A stretch of DNA of 64,000 nt, taken from positions 371,682 to 435,681 of the forward strand of contig DATJUX010000026.1 of the NCBI GenBank assembly GCA_035502095.1, read 5' to 3'. The notes beneath the pieces are model-generated. The model was not told where the DNA came from. It saw only the letters and a list, made by a program, of their open reading frames with translations, and did not search any database. Of the stretch, positions 41,880-51,077 are shown in pieces (position 1 is the first letter of the stretch; every line of letters begins with the position of its first letter). The position numbers and the translations under genes are program-made. The stretch comes from JAKANT01 sp035502095 (lineage in GTDB: Bacteria; Pseudomonadota; Gammaproteobacteria; Burkholderiales; Burkholderiaceae_F).

Positions 41880-44181
41880 TGGCTTCGGGGCGCTCCTCGG
41901 CGGCCATGGCTGCCGCGCGCTGCAGGTTGCGATAGAGCTGATCGCGGCCGCTCAGGTACTGGTCCGGCCACGTCACGCCGCGGAAATCGAGCTGCGCGGC
42001 GGCATGCAACGTCCAGTACGGGTCCGCGAGATGCGGCCGGGCCAGGGCGCAAAGATCCGCGCGCCCGGCGGCGATGATCGAATTGACATGGTCGGGCTCG
42101 AAGATCGCGCCGACCGCGATGGTGCCGATGCCGACCTCGTTGCGGATGCGGTCCGCGAAAGGCGTCTGGTACATGCGGCCGTAAACCGGCGCCGCCGCAC
42201 GCGTCGTTTGTCCTGAGGAGACGTCGATCATGTCGGCGCCGGCCTGCTTGAAGAGCCAGGCGATCCGGACCGCGTCGTCGTCGGTGTTGCCGCCGGGCGC
42301 CCAGTCGTGCGCCGAGATACGCACCGACATCGGCTTGTCCTGCGGCCAGACTGCCCGCATCGCCGTGAACACTTCGAGTGGAAACCGGCAGCGCAGGTCG
42401 AGCGAGCCGCCGTACTCGTCGGTGCGCTGGTTCGTCAGCGGGCACAGGAACGCGGAAAGCAGGTAGCCGTGCGCACAATGCAGCTCCAGCCAGTCGAAGC
42501 CGCAGTCCGCCGCCCAGCGCGTCGCGCGCACGAAGTCATCGCGCACGCGATCCATGTCGGCGCGCGTCATCGCACGCGGCACCTGGTTGTTCGGGCCGTA
42601 CGCGATCGGCGACGGCGCGATCAGCGGCCAGTTGTCCTGGGCGAGCGGCTCGTCGGCCTCCTGCCAGCCGGGTTGCGTCGAGCCTTTCGGTCCCGCGTGA
42701 CCGAGCTGCATGCCGATCTTCGCCGGCGTGCGCGCGTGCACGTAGTCGACGATGCGCGCCCAGGCAGTCCGATGCGCATCGAGATACATGCCTGCGCATC
42801 CCGGCGAGATGCGCGCATCGGCCGAGACGCACGTCATCTCCGTGAAGACCAGTCCCGCACCGCCGTGGGCGCGGCTGCCGAGGTGCACGAGGTAGAACTC
42901 GTCGGGTGTGCCGTGCGCGCACGAATACTGCGCCATCGGCGACACCAAGACGCGATTCGGCAGAGTCAGTCCGCGCACCGTGAACGGCGTGAACATGGGC
43001 GGCACCGGCTTTCGTTCGACGCCGCTGCGCGCGGCAAGCCACGACTCGACGCCGGCCACGTAGTTCGCGTCGCGCAGCCGCAGGTTCTCGTGCGAGATGC
43101 GCTGCGAGCGGGTAAGGAGACTGTAGGCGAACTGCTCCGCCTCGAACCCGCTGTAGCGCTCGACGTTCTCGAACCACTGGGTCGAGTTGCGCGCCGCGTT
43201 CTGGATCTTGAGCACCTCGACGCCGCGCCTCGCTTCGTAGTCCTGCAGCGCGCGGCGCAGATCCGGCTGTGCGCCGATGCAGTGCGCCAGCTCGATCGCG
43301 TCCTCCAGCGCAAGCTTGGTCCCCGATCCGACCGAAAAATGCGCTGTGTGGGCCGCGTCGCCCATCAGCACCACGGGCGCGCGGCCGTTGTGATGCACCC
43401 ACGTTTTGCACACCACGCGGGGAAACCGGATCCACTGCGCCGACCCGCGCAAGTGGTCCGCGTTGGAAAGCAGGCGGTTGCCATCGAGGTAGCGCGCGAA
43501 CAGGCGCTCGCAGAACGCGATGGAGGCCTCCTTCTCCATCCGGTCGAGTCCGGCGCGCAACCAGACGTCTTCGGGCGTCTCGACGATGAACGTCGACGTG
43601 TCCGCATCGAAGCGATAGGCGTGCGCCTGGAACCAGCCGTGTTCGGTCTGCTCGAACGCGAACGTGAACGCATCGAAGCACTTGTGCGTGCCGAGCCAGA
43701 CGAAGCGGCACTTGCGCACGTCGACGTCTGGGCGGTAGATCGCGGCGTATTTGGCGCGGATGCGGCTGTTCAGGCCGTCGGAGGCGATCAGGAGGTCGGC
43801 GTCGAACTGCGCATCGTCGAGCACCTCGGTCTCGAACACCAGCCGTACGCCGAGCGTTTCGCACCGCTGCTGCAGGATGTTGAGCAGGCGCTTGCGCCCG
43901 ATGCCGCAGAAGCCGTGGCCGCCCGAGCGGATCACGCGGCCCTTGAAGCGAACGTCGACATCGTCCCAATGGTTGAACGCATCGAGGATCTGCCGCGCGG
44001 ACTCGGCATCCACCGACTGGAGGTTGCCGAGCGTCTGGTCGGAGAACACCACGCCCCAGCCGAACGTGTCGTACGGACGGTTGCGTTCGACCACGGTGAT
44101 CTCGTGACCCGGATCCTGCTTCTTCATCAGCAGCGCGAAATACAGGCCGGCCGGCCCGCCGCCGATACAGACGATGCGCAT
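41872..44181 (-). CDS. 2-aminobenzoyl-CoA monooxygenase/reductase-type bifunctional flavoprotein
   Basis: A 769-residue fusion. Residues 1-~385 are a UbiH-like FAD monooxygenase: GGGPAG at 7-12, E32 at the end of beta-2, and GDAAHTAHFSVGSG at 274. Residues ~394-769 are an Old Yellow Enzyme FMN domain: LPNRVLVSPMAQYS, HLGSRAHGGAGLVFTEMT and SVRISAHDW. The same fusion (often named salicylyl-CoA 5-hydroxylase/oxidoreductase) hydroxylates and then reduces 2-aminobenzoyl-CoA to 2-amino-5-oxocyclohexenecarbonyl-CoA. The ATG at 44181 gives the standard start MRIVCIGGGP. First gene of the operon. Confidence 0.9.
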   Translation of the reverse strand: MRIVCIGGGPAGLYFALLMKKQDPGHEITVVERNRPYDTFGWGVVFSDQTLGNLQSVDAESARQILDAFNHWDDVDVRFKGRVIRSGGHGFCGIGRKRLLNILQQRCETLGVRLVFETEVLDDAQFDADLLIASDGLNSRIRAKYAAIYRPDVDVRKCRFVWLGTHKCFDAFTFAFEQTEHGWFQAHAYRFDADTSTFIVETPEDVWLRAGLDRMEKEASIAFCERLFARYLDGNRLLSNADHLRGSAQWIRFPRVVCKTWVHHNGRAPVVLMGDAAHTAHFSVGSGTKLALEDAIELAHCIGAQPDLRRALQDYEARRGVEVLKIQNAARNSTQWFENVERYSGFEAEQFAYSLLTRSQRISHENLRLRDANYVAGVESWLAARSGVERKPVPPMFTPFTVRGLTLPNRVLVSPMAQYSCAHGTPDEFYLVHLGSRAHGGAGLVFTEMTCVSADARISPGCAGMYLDAHRTAWARIVDYVHARTPAKIGMQLGHAGPKGSTQPGWQEADEPLAQDNWPLIAPSPIAYGPNNQVPRAMTRADMDRVRDDFVRATRWAADCGFDWLELHCAHGYLLSAFLCPLTNQRTDEYGGSLDLRCRFPLEVFTAMRAVWPQDKPMSVRISAHDWAPGGNTDDDAVRIAWLFKQAGADMIDVSSGQTTRAAAPVYGRMYQTPFADRIRNEVGIGTIAVGAIFEPDHVNSIIAAGRADLCALARPHLADPYWTLHAAAQLDFRGVTWPDQYLSGRDQLYRNLQRAAAMAAEERPEANG

Positions 44182-44204
44182 ACATCCACCTTGCGTGGCA
44201 GGGT

Positions 44205-44230
44205 AATTTAGATCTAAACAATTTAGATGT
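44205..44230. promoter_or_regulatory. Putative MarR operator: TTTAGATCTAAA palindrome plus direct repeat
   Basis: TTTAGATCTAAA at 44207-44218 is a perfect 12-bp palindrome in an AT-rich patch within GC-rich DNA. AATTTAGAT occurs at 44205 and again at 44220, 15 bp apart. The site starts 24 bp upstream of the monooxygenase ATG, where it would block the promoter. The MarR gene is second in the same operon. Confidence 0.65.
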
Positions 44231-44418
44231 CCAGCAGATTTCCGGGTGCGCGGCCAGAACGCACGACGGCGCGGTCGACCCGTTGCCATTGGCGGCTCGA
44301 GCGAACTTCGGAATCGATGCGGCATCTCGTTTGGGTGCTGTTTGTGGTTCGCCCGCGCGTTCGCAGGCTCGGTGGTCGGCATCCGCGTCCGCAAGCGGCT
44401 CGGATTCGAGGGCTGAAT

Positions 44419-44607
44419 GTGAGCACGACGCAACGGCGCTCCCTCCTGGCGATCCTGTTCTGGGTCGTGCTCGTGGTGCTGGTCCTCGCGGACCGGGTGC
44501 ACGGAGCGCCGCGGCACGACCGTTTCGACGCACCGCTGCCTCGGGCGCTTGGGAGCGGAAGCGTTCGAGCGCAGGGGGCGCACTGCATGGTCGCGCCGCG
44601 CAGGTGA
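44419..44607 (+). CDS. Doubtful small membrane protein
   Basis: From a GTG at 44419 a 62-residue frame reads MSTTQRRSLLAILFWVVLVV with a single strong membrane helix, then a polar tail HGAPRHDRFDAPLPRAL. No ribosome site is obvious and there is no known family. Included at low confidence because the hydrophobic segment is unusually clean. Confidence 0.3.
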   Translation: MSTTQRRSLLAILFWVVLVVLVLADRVHGAPRHDRFDAPLPRALGSGSVRAQGAHCMVAPRR

Positions 44608-44619
44608 ACGGCGCGAGCG

Positions 44620-45861
44620 CTAGCGCGCGAGTTGGTTGATCTCGATGATCGGCAGCAGCACCGCGAGGACGATCATCATCACCACGACGCCCATGCTGAG
44701 AATGAGCACGGGCTCGAGCAGCGACGTGAAGAACAGGGCCCGCCGTTCCGCCTCGCGGGCGTGGATGTCGGCGGCCCGGGTCAGCATGTCCGGCAGGCGG
44801 CCGGTTGCCTCGCCCGAGGCGATCAGGTGGATCAGCACCGGCGGAAAGAGCCGTGTGTGCCCGGCGCGCCGCTCTTCGCCGTCGGCGCGCAGCGCCTTGG
44901 CGAGCGAGAACCCCTCCCGCACCCGTTGCGTGGCGTCCATCACCCGGCCGCGCATCGCCAGGTTGGTGAGCGTTTCGCCCGCTGCCTGCAGCGAGCGCAG
45001 CATCGGCACTCCGCTGCCGACGAGGATGGCGAGCGTGGAGGCGAAGCGCGCGGTGTTGATCGAGCGCGACAGGATTCCGACGACAGGCAGCGTCAGGATC
45101 CGGGTATGCCAGCGCAGCCTGGCCGCCGGCACGCGCAGCATGCGACTGATCAGGAACGCCACGCCGACGATGCCGACCGCGACGATCCAGCCGTAGGTGC
45201 GCACGAAATCGGAGGTCGCGATCATGGCGCGCGTCAGCAGCGGCAGTGCCTGTTTCGTCTGCGCGAACACCTGCACCACCTGCGGCACGACATAGGTCAG
45301 CAGGCCGATGACGACCAGCAGCGCGACGATGGTGACAATGACCGGGTAGACGAACGCCAGCGTGATCTTCTGCTGCAGCTTGGCCCGATCCTCGATGTAG
45401 TCGGCGAGACTTCCCAGCACCGAACCGAGCTTGCCGGACTCTTCGCCGGCGGCGATCAGCGCCCGGTAGAGGTCCGGAAACTGCCGCGGGTGGCGCGCCA
45501 GCGCCTTGGACAGCGAGGCTCCGCCCAGGACATCGGTGCGGATCGCGGCCATCAGTTCGCGCACCGACTGTTTCTCCGACTGCTCCACCATCACAGTGAG
45601 CGCATCGGCCACCGGCAGGGAGGCGCCGAGCAGGCTCGCGAGCTGGCGCGTGATGACCGCGAGTTCCGTCTGCGAGAGGCGCCGCCCCAGCGTGATGGTG
45701 AGGCCGGTGCGCTGCGCCTCCGAGACGACCGGTTCGACGGTGAGTGGTATCAGGCCGCGCGCGCGCAGCACCTGGCGCGCAGCGCGCGCGCTGTCGGCTT
45801 CGAGGACGCCGGCCTGCTCCTTGCCGGCGTTGTCCGCGGCGGCGAATCGAAAGGCTGCCAT
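44620..45861 (-). CDS. gspF: Type II secretion inner-membrane platform protein GspF
   Basis: A 413-residue platform protein that couples the GspE motor to pseudopilus growth. Two repeated T2SSF domains are visible: LASLLGASLPVADALTVMVE ... FPDLYRALIAAGEESGKLGS, and later TLAILVGSGVPMLRSLQAAG ... LIHLIASGEATGRLPDML, with three membrane helices (LAFVYPVIVTIVALLVVIGL and the end PVLILSMGVVVMMIVLAVLL). Length is typical. Last gene of the gsp run; 132 bp separate it from gspE, filled by a hairpin element. Confidence 0.96.
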   Translation of the reverse strand: MAAFRFAAADNAGKEQAGVLEADSARAARQVLRARGLIPLTVEPVVSEAQRTGLTITLGRRLSQTELAVITRQLASLLGASLPVADALTVMVEQSEKQSVRELMAAIRTDVLGGASLSKALARHPRQFPDLYRALIAAGEESGKLGSVLGSLADYIEDRAKLQQKITLAFVYPVIVTIVALLVVIGLLTYVVPQVVQVFAQTKQALPLLTRAMIATSDFVRTYGWIVAVGIVGVAFLISRMLRVPAARLRWHTRILTLPVVGILSRSINTARFASTLAILVGSGVPMLRSLQAAGETLTNLAMRGRVMDATQRVREGFSLAKALRADGEERRAGHTRLFPPVLIHLIASGEATGRLPDMLTRAADIHAREAERRALFFTSLLEPVLILSMGVVVMMIVLAVLLPIIEINQLAR

Positions 45862-45895
45862 TAGAGTGTGCTTGCTTACGCCGGTCGGGAACTTC

Positions 45896-45989
45896 GACGC
45901 GGATTGACGCGGATCGAAATCGAGAAGCCTCGAGGCCGCCTCAGCGCGACTGGCTTCGATCCGCGTACATCCGCGTTCATCCGCGTCGA
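45896..45989. repeat. CGCGGAT / ATCCGCG inverted-repeat element, copy B
   Basis: GACGCGGATTGACGCGGATC at 45896 pairs with GATCCGCGTACATCCGCGTT at about 45957; the arms are about 23 bp with three differences and a 36-nt loop, then a third ATCCGCGT unit. It lies between gspE and gspF, so the operon mRNA would carry a strong stem there. Same words as the copy at 15694. Confidence 0.7.
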
Positions 45990-45993
45990 GGTC

Positions 45994-47427
45994 CTACTCT
46001 CGCGTGACCCGCAAGACCTCTTCCAGCGAGGTGATGCCGGCGGCGACCCAGCGCATCGCATCGGAGCGCATCGGCAGCATGCCGCCCTTCTCGGCCTGGC
46101 GCCGGATGTCGCTCTCGTTGCCCTTGTTGTGCACCAGCAGGCGGACCTCGTCGTCGACCATGAGCAGCTCGTAGATGCCGGTGCGACCGATGTATCCGGT
46201 GTGGCCGCACTGCACACATCCCGCCGCGCGGAAGCCCTGGCCGCCCGGCTCGGGCTGCTTGCAGTGGGGACAGAGCTTGCGCACCAGCCGTTGCGCCAGC
46301 ACGCCGAGCACCGACGAAGAGAGCAGGAACGGTTCGATCCCCATGTCGACCAGTCGCGTGATCGACGACGCCGCATCGTTGGTGTGGATGGTCGCGAGCA
46401 CGAGGTGCCCGGTGAGGGAGGCCTGGACGGCGATCTGCGCGGTCTCGAGGTCTCGGATCTCGCCGATCATCACCACGTCCGGATCCTGGCGCAGGATCGC
46501 GCGCAACGCGCGCGCGAAGTCCATCTCGATCTTGGCATTGACCTGCGTCTGCCCGATGCCTTCGAGGTCGTACTCGATCGGGTCTTCCACCGTCATGATG
46601 TTGGTTGTCGTGTGATCGAGGCGGCGGATCGCCGCGTACAGCGTCGTCGTCTTGCCGGAACCGGTCGGGCCGGTGACGAGGATGATGCCGTGCGGCTGCT
46701 TGATCAATTCGTCGAAGCGCTTGAGCGTGCGATCGCTCATGCCGAGCGATTCCAGCGTAAGGCGTGACAGGTCCTTTTCGAGCAGACGCAGCACCACCCG
46801 CTCGCCGTGGCCGGTCGGCAGCGTCGAGACGCGCACGTCGACCGCCTTGCCGCCGACGCGCAGCGTGATGCGGCCGTCCTGCGGCAGGCGCTTTTCGGCG
46901 ATGTCCAGCGCCGCCATGATCTTGATGCGCGAGACCAGTGCCGCGTGCAGAGCGCGTTTCGGCCGTACGATGTCGCGCAGCGTGCCGTCGATGCGGAACC
47001 GCACCATCGAGTAGGTCTCGAACGCCTCGATGTGGATGTCGCTCGCGCCGTCGCGTGCCGCCTGCGTGAGCAGCGCGTTGATCATGCGGATGATCGGCGC
47101 GTCGTCCTCGGTCTCGAGCAGGTCCTCGACGTCCGGCACCTCCTGCATCATGCGCGTGATGTCGAACTCGCCTTCGATGTCGCCGACGATCTGCTGCGCG
47201 CTGCCTTCCTGCTGCGCATAGGTCTGCGCGATCGCTTCCGAGAGCTTGTCGGAGGCCACGACGATCGGCCGCACCTTGCCCGGAAAAACGCGCATCACCT
47301 CGTTGAGCGCCGCGAGCGGTGTCGAGTCGCTGATCCACGCCTCGGCCTCGCGCTCGCTGGTGGGCTTGAGCAGGATCGCGTTGTCGCGTGCGAACGCGTA
47401 CGGCACGAATCGTTGCGCAGTGCTCAT
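45994..47427 (-). CDS. gspE: Type II secretion ATPase GspE
   Basis: A 477-residue hexameric motor ATPase. Walker A is GPTGSGKT at 253-260, the Asp box is DGASDIHIEA at 126-135, Walker B is VVMIGEIRD at 318-326, and the His box includes TGHLVLATIHTNDA. A zinc-binding tetra-cysteine lies at CPHC ... CVQC near 388-410. The N-terminal domain is short and should contact GspL. Start at ATG 47427; 46 bp after gspD. Confidence 0.97.
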   Translation of the reverse strand: MSTAQRFVPYAFARDNAILLKPTSEREAEAWISDSTPLAALNEVMRVFPGKVRPIVVASDKLSEAIAQTYAQQEGSAQQIVGDIEGEFDITRMMQEVPDVEDLLETEDDAPIIRMINALLTQAARDGASDIHIEAFETYSMVRFRIDGTLRDIVRPKRALHAALVSRIKIMAALDIAEKRLPQDGRITLRVGGKAVDVRVSTLPTGHGERVVLRLLEKDLSRLTLESLGMSDRTLKRFDELIKQPHGIILVTGPTGSGKTTTLYAAIRRLDHTTTNIMTVEDPIEYDLEGIGQTQVNAKIEMDFARALRAILRQDPDVVMIGEIRDLETAQIAVQASLTGHLVLATIHTNDAASSITRLVDMGIEPFLLSSSVLGVLAQRLVRKLCPHCKQPEPGGQGFRAAGCVQCGHTGYIGRTGIYELLMVDDEVRLLVHNKGNESDIRRQAEKGGMLPMRSDAMRWVAAGITSLEEVLRVTRE

Positions 47428-47473
47428 GCGGACTCCCTATCGCTGCCCACGGGGGTGCGGCTGCGCTGTGGCC

Positions 47474-50215
47474 TCAAGGACTCACCAGAACCGGCTGGAA
47501 CCCGCGCTTCTGCAGCTCCGCCATCGTCGCCGAGACGCTTTGCGTGGCGCGGTCGACGGCGACCCGTACCCGCACCGTGTCTCCCTTGTTGTCCGGCGCC
47601 GCCACGCTTTCCCAGTACGCGTCGAAGCCGGCGGCACGCAGCTGACGCTGCAGATCGCGGCCCTTGTTCACGTCCGAGACCGAAACGACCTGGATCAGCT
47701 GCGTTCCGCTGCGCGGCGGTTCGGCGCCCGGTGTCGCAACGAAGGCTCCGCTGGGCGCCGGCGTAGGCGCTCTTGCCGGCGCAGTATTCGGCCGCGGCGC
47801 GGGATCGGCGGGCGGCGGTGCCGCTGCGACGGGTGCCGGCGCGGGCGGCAACACGGGTTCCGGCGCGGGCGCCGTTGCCGCGAGGGCTGGAGCCGCCGCA
47901 TCCGCCGGCGCCGATGACGAGGGCGCCGGGACAGGCACGGGAATCACGGTCGGCGCGGGCGGCGGCGACGGCTCCGGGGTCGCCGGCGCGGTCGATCCCG
48001 GAGCCGGGCCCCCCGTGCGCGGCCCGGGCCGCGGCGGAACGGTCGGGATGTCGCGGCCCTCGAAGCCATGGAAGATGAAGTTGTCGGGCTTCTGCGCCGA
48101 CGTCAGCTGCGCCCGCATGTAGTCATAACGATCGAGCGCAAGGCCGTACGACGTTGCTTCGTCGCGCACGACGTACGGGCGCAGGAAGACCATTGTGTTG
48201 GTCTTGGTGCGCTGGCGGTTCTCGTAGCGGAACAGCCAGCCGATCAGGGGCAGGCTGCCGAGCACCGGCACGCGGCTGTCGTTGTCGGTCGCGCTGTCTT
48301 CGATCAGGCCCGAGAGCACGACAAGATTGCCATCCTCCACGATCACGTTCGATTCGAAGCTGCGCTTGTTGGTGACGATCTGGCCCTGAACCGTGGTCGG
48401 GGCGATCGACGAGACCTCGAGGTAGATGGCCAGCTTCACCGCGCCGCCTTCCGATATCTGCGGCTTGACGCGCAACTGCGTGCCGATGTCCTTGCGCTCG
48501 AAAGTCTGGAACGGATTGGTCGCGCCGGAGGTGCCCGTAGTGAACGAACCGGTCTGGAACGGCACGTTCTGGCCGACCAGGAACTTCGCTTCTTCGTTGT
48601 CGAGCGTCTGGATGTTCGGTCGCGACAGCACGTTCGCGTTGGCGACCGTCTCCAGCGCGCGCGCCAGGAACGCCAGGTTGGTGATGGTGCCGATGCCGGG
48701 TAGCGTGACCGAGCCGCGGATGACGCCGACGTTCAGGCCGTTGCCGAGCGAGCCCAGGTTCTGGGCGGCATCGATGATGTTGGCGCCGCTGCCGCGCGCA
48801 TTGAAATTGGTGCCGCCGACGACGCTCGTCTCGTTGCCGTTGCTGCTCGAGAACCCGCCGAGCGCCTGCCATTGCACGCCGAATTCGGCCGCCTTGTCCT
48901 GCGTGACCTCGACGATGAGCGATTCGATGACGACCTGCGCGCGCCGCACGTCCAGCTTCTCGATGGTCGCGCGCAGGTTGCGATAGACGGGCTCGGGCGC
49001 CGTGATGATCAGCGAGTTCGTTGCCGGATCCGGTTGGATCATGCCGGCGAGCCCGCCCGCGGGCCCGGTGGCGCCGCCCCCGCCGCCACCACTGGCCGCT
49101 GACTGCGTCGACAAGGCCTGGGTCGTCTGCAGTCCCGGCTGGCCGCCGGTGCCAGTTGCCGCCGGGGCGGGCGAGAGCCCGCCGCCGCCGGTCTGCGGAA
49201 CGAACGACGGGTCGGCCGCGACGATCGCGCGCAACAGGGGCGCGAGCTTGGTCGCTTCGGCGTTACGCAGGTAGACGACGTTGATGTTGCCCGGCGTCAC
49301 GCTCGGCTGATCGAGGCGGGCAATCAGTTGCTTGGCGAGTTCGCGGCGCGCCGGGCTGGTGGCGCGCAGGATCAGCACGTTGGTGCGCGTCTCGGCCAGC
49401 ACCTGCACGCGCTGGCCACCGTCGGTGGCCTGCCCTGCGGCGCGCGCCGATTCGTCCAGCACCCGATTGGCGATCGTCGCGATCTCGCTCGCCAGTCCGT
49501 GCTTGAGCGGAACGATCTCGGCCTCGGCGGTCGCCGGCGAATCGAGCGCCTCGATGATGCGCGCGATGCGGCGCAGGTTGTCGGCGTAGTCGGTGATGAT
49601 CAGCGAGTTGTTGGCACCGACGGCAGAGATCGTGTTGTTGGGTGCGATCAGCGGCCGCAGCACCGGAACCATGTTGGTCGCCGACTCGTACTGCAGGCGG
49701 AACACCTCGGTGACGATCTGATCGCCGCGCGGCGCGACCTGTTCGGGGGCCACGACACGTCCGCCCTGCAGCTTCGCGTCCGCTTCCGGCAGGATGCGTG
49801 AAACGCCACCCGGTTGGCCCGACTCAACGATGGTGAAGCCCTGCAGGCGCAGCGCCGACAGCAGCTGTTCGTAGGCCTGCTCCTTGGTAACCGGGCGCTC
49901 GGTGACCAGGTTGATGTTGCCCTTGACGCGCGGGTCGATGACGAACGTGCGATGGGTGAACTGCCCGATCGCGCGCACGACCGCTTCGAGATCGGCGTTG
50001 ACGAAGTTCAGCATCACCGTCTCGTCGTCGGCTTGCGGAGCCTTGGCATCCTTGGCCGCGGCTTTGGCACCGCGGGCGGGTGCCTGCTGTGCGACGACCG
50101 GAGCGGCCGGCATCGCGAGTGCGCAGACGACCGCCCATGCGATCGGTTTCATCATCGCGTCGAGGTCCGGGGCCGATCGCTCCTCGGCGCGGCGTGGCGC
50201 GCGCGAATCGTTCAT
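47474..50215 (-). CDS. gspD: Type II secretion secretin GspD with C-terminal SPOR-like domain
   Basis: A 913-residue outer-membrane secretin. Order: 20-residue leader then signal peptide (MMKPIAWAVVCALAMPAAPV), N0 domain with VMLNFVNADLEAVVRAIGQF, N1-N3 repeats, a Gly/Ser-rich N3 loop, the secretin core ending VPVLGSLPLIGWLFRYE, then a ~90-residue Pro/Ala linker and a C-terminal domain (about 838-913) of SPOR type: TQLIQVVSVSDVNKGRDLQR ... RVRVAVDRATQSV. Ordinary GspD ends in a pilotin-binding S domain instead. ATG 50215 lies one base after the gspN stop; 50155 is an alternative start at the signal peptide. Confidence 0.93.
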   Translation of the reverse strand: MNDSRAPRRAEERSAPDLDAMMKPIAWAVVCALAMPAAPVVAQQAPARGAKAAAKDAKAPQADDETVMLNFVNADLEAVVRAIGQFTHRTFVIDPRVKGNINLVTERPVTKEQAYEQLLSALRLQGFTIVESGQPGGVSRILPEADAKLQGGRVVAPEQVAPRGDQIVTEVFRLQYESATNMVPVLRPLIAPNNTISAVGANNSLIITDYADNLRRIARIIEALDSPATAEAEIVPLKHGLASEIATIANRVLDESARAAGQATDGGQRVQVLAETRTNVLILRATSPARRELAKQLIARLDQPSVTPGNINVVYLRNAEATKLAPLLRAIVAADPSFVPQTGGGGLSPAPAATGTGGQPGLQTTQALSTQSAASGGGGGGATGPAGGLAGMIQPDPATNSLIITAPEPVYRNLRATIEKLDVRRAQVVIESLIVEVTQDKAAEFGVQWQALGGFSSSNGNETSVVGGTNFNARGSGANIIDAAQNLGSLGNGLNVGVIRGSVTLPGIGTITNLAFLARALETVANANVLSRPNIQTLDNEEAKFLVGQNVPFQTGSFTTGTSGATNPFQTFERKDIGTQLRVKPQISEGGAVKLAIYLEVSSIAPTTVQGQIVTNKRSFESNVIVEDGNLVVLSGLIEDSATDNDSRVPVLGSLPLIGWLFRYENRQRTKTNTMVFLRPYVVRDEATSYGLALDRYDYMRAQLTSAQKPDNFIFHGFEGRDIPTVPPRPGPRTGGPAPGSTAPATPEPSPPPAPTVIPVPVPAPSSSAPADAAAPALAATAPAPEPVLPPAPAPVAAAPPPADPAPRPNTAPARAPTPAPSGAFVATPGAEPPRSGTQLIQVVSVSDVNKGRDLQRQLRAAGFDAYWESVAAPDNKGDTVRVRVAVDRATQSVSATMAELQKRGFQPVLVSP

Positions 50216-50216
50216 C

Positions 50217-50996
50217 TCAGGATCCGAAGTTCAGAATCGCCGACTCGCCGTCGCGCCTTCCCAGCAACGAAATGAGCCCGGTGAGTTGCGTCTTGATTGC
50301 AGGGTCGGTTCCGGGCAAGGCCCGGGCAACGCCCTGAAAGCGTAAGCGCCCACCCTCGGCGATTGTGCCATTGCCGGTCAGCTCGAGGGGGCCGGAAAGA
50401 GTAAGCAGGTTCAGTTGAGTTCCCGGGAAGACGCCGTTGGTGAGCAAACGGTAGTGCCCGAACGGCGACACGGGTGTCAGGTTGCTGGACGCAAACTGCC
50501 ACTCCGCCGTCACATTGCCCTGGAATCGCCGCCGTTCGATGGCCAGACGGTCCCATGTGACCGATACGACGCCACCCGGGCGCACTGTATTCCATGGCGC
50601 ACCGAGGCCGATCAGGAGCGACGCCGGAAGGCGCACGGTGCTCGGCCCGGCGTCGATGCGGCCATTGAACGCCGCGCGGATGTGCAAGGGTTGAACCAGG
50701 GCGGAAGGATGCGCCAGCGTCAGGTCGATCGACCCCGTCAGCAACGCGACCGGCGAAAGTTTCCAGGTCAGACGCTCGGGGAGACTGGCACGCAGCGATC
50801 CCGGCGTGCCGCCGCCCGATGCAAGCACGAGCGTCCCCTCGCCGCTCCAGAACGAACCGCGCGTCTCGGCGAGATCCACGCGCCCTGCCGTGGCCGAGCG
50901 GACGAGCGCGCTCATCCATTGCGCCGGCGCCAGCACCAACGTCCCGATCGCAATGGTGAGCACCACGACGAACGCATATCCGATCCAGCGCAACAT
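50217..50996 (-). CDS. gspN: Type II secretion protein GspN
   Basis: A 259-residue bitopic inner-membrane protein starting MLRWIGYAFVVVLTIAIGTL, then a periplasmic beta-rich domain with LAETRGSFWSGEGTLVL and LTWKLSPVALLTGSIDLTLA, as in GspN. Its exact role in secretion is not settled. The gene order M-N is conserved in betaproteobacteria. It ends one base before gspD, and a GAAA-loop hairpin precedes it. Confidence 0.88.
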   Translation of the reverse strand: MLRWIGYAFVVVLTIAIGTLVLAPAQWMSALVRSATAGRVDLAETRGSFWSGEGTLVLASGGGTPGSLRASLPERLTWKLSPVALLTGSIDLTLAHPSALVQPLHIRAAFNGRIDAGPSTVRLPASLLIGLGAPWNTVRPGGVVSVTWDRLAIERRRFQGNVTAEWQFASSNLTPVSPFGHYRLLTNGVFPGTQLNLLTLSGPLELTGNGTIAEGGRLRFQGVARALPGTDPAIKTQLTGLISLLGRRDGESAILNFGS

Positions 50997-51005
50997 CAGC
51001 TAGCT

Positions 51006-51025
51006 CCGTGCGGTTTCCCGCACGG
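51006..51025 (-). terminator. Perfect 8-bp hairpin between gspM and gspN
   Basis: CCGTGCGG and CCGCACGG are perfect inverted arms with a four-base loop, reading GAAA on the transcribed strand. No T-run follows, so it is more likely an mRNA-processing or stabilising stem than a full terminator, splitting the operon into GHIJKLM and NDEF parts. Confidence 0.45.
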
Positions 51026-51077
51026 CGTGTAGCAGGACGCATTGCGGCTGTTTTGTTCCGGGGTGCATCGGTGCCGC

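Larger units (their letters stand above)
44182..44619. other. 438-bp gap: operon promoter region and doubtful small ORF
   Basis: Between the aromatic operon start and the gspF end. It holds the palindrome at 44205-44230 next to the operon start and a doubtful small gene at 44419-44607. The stretch 44231-44418 shows nothing I can name. Confidence 0.5.
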
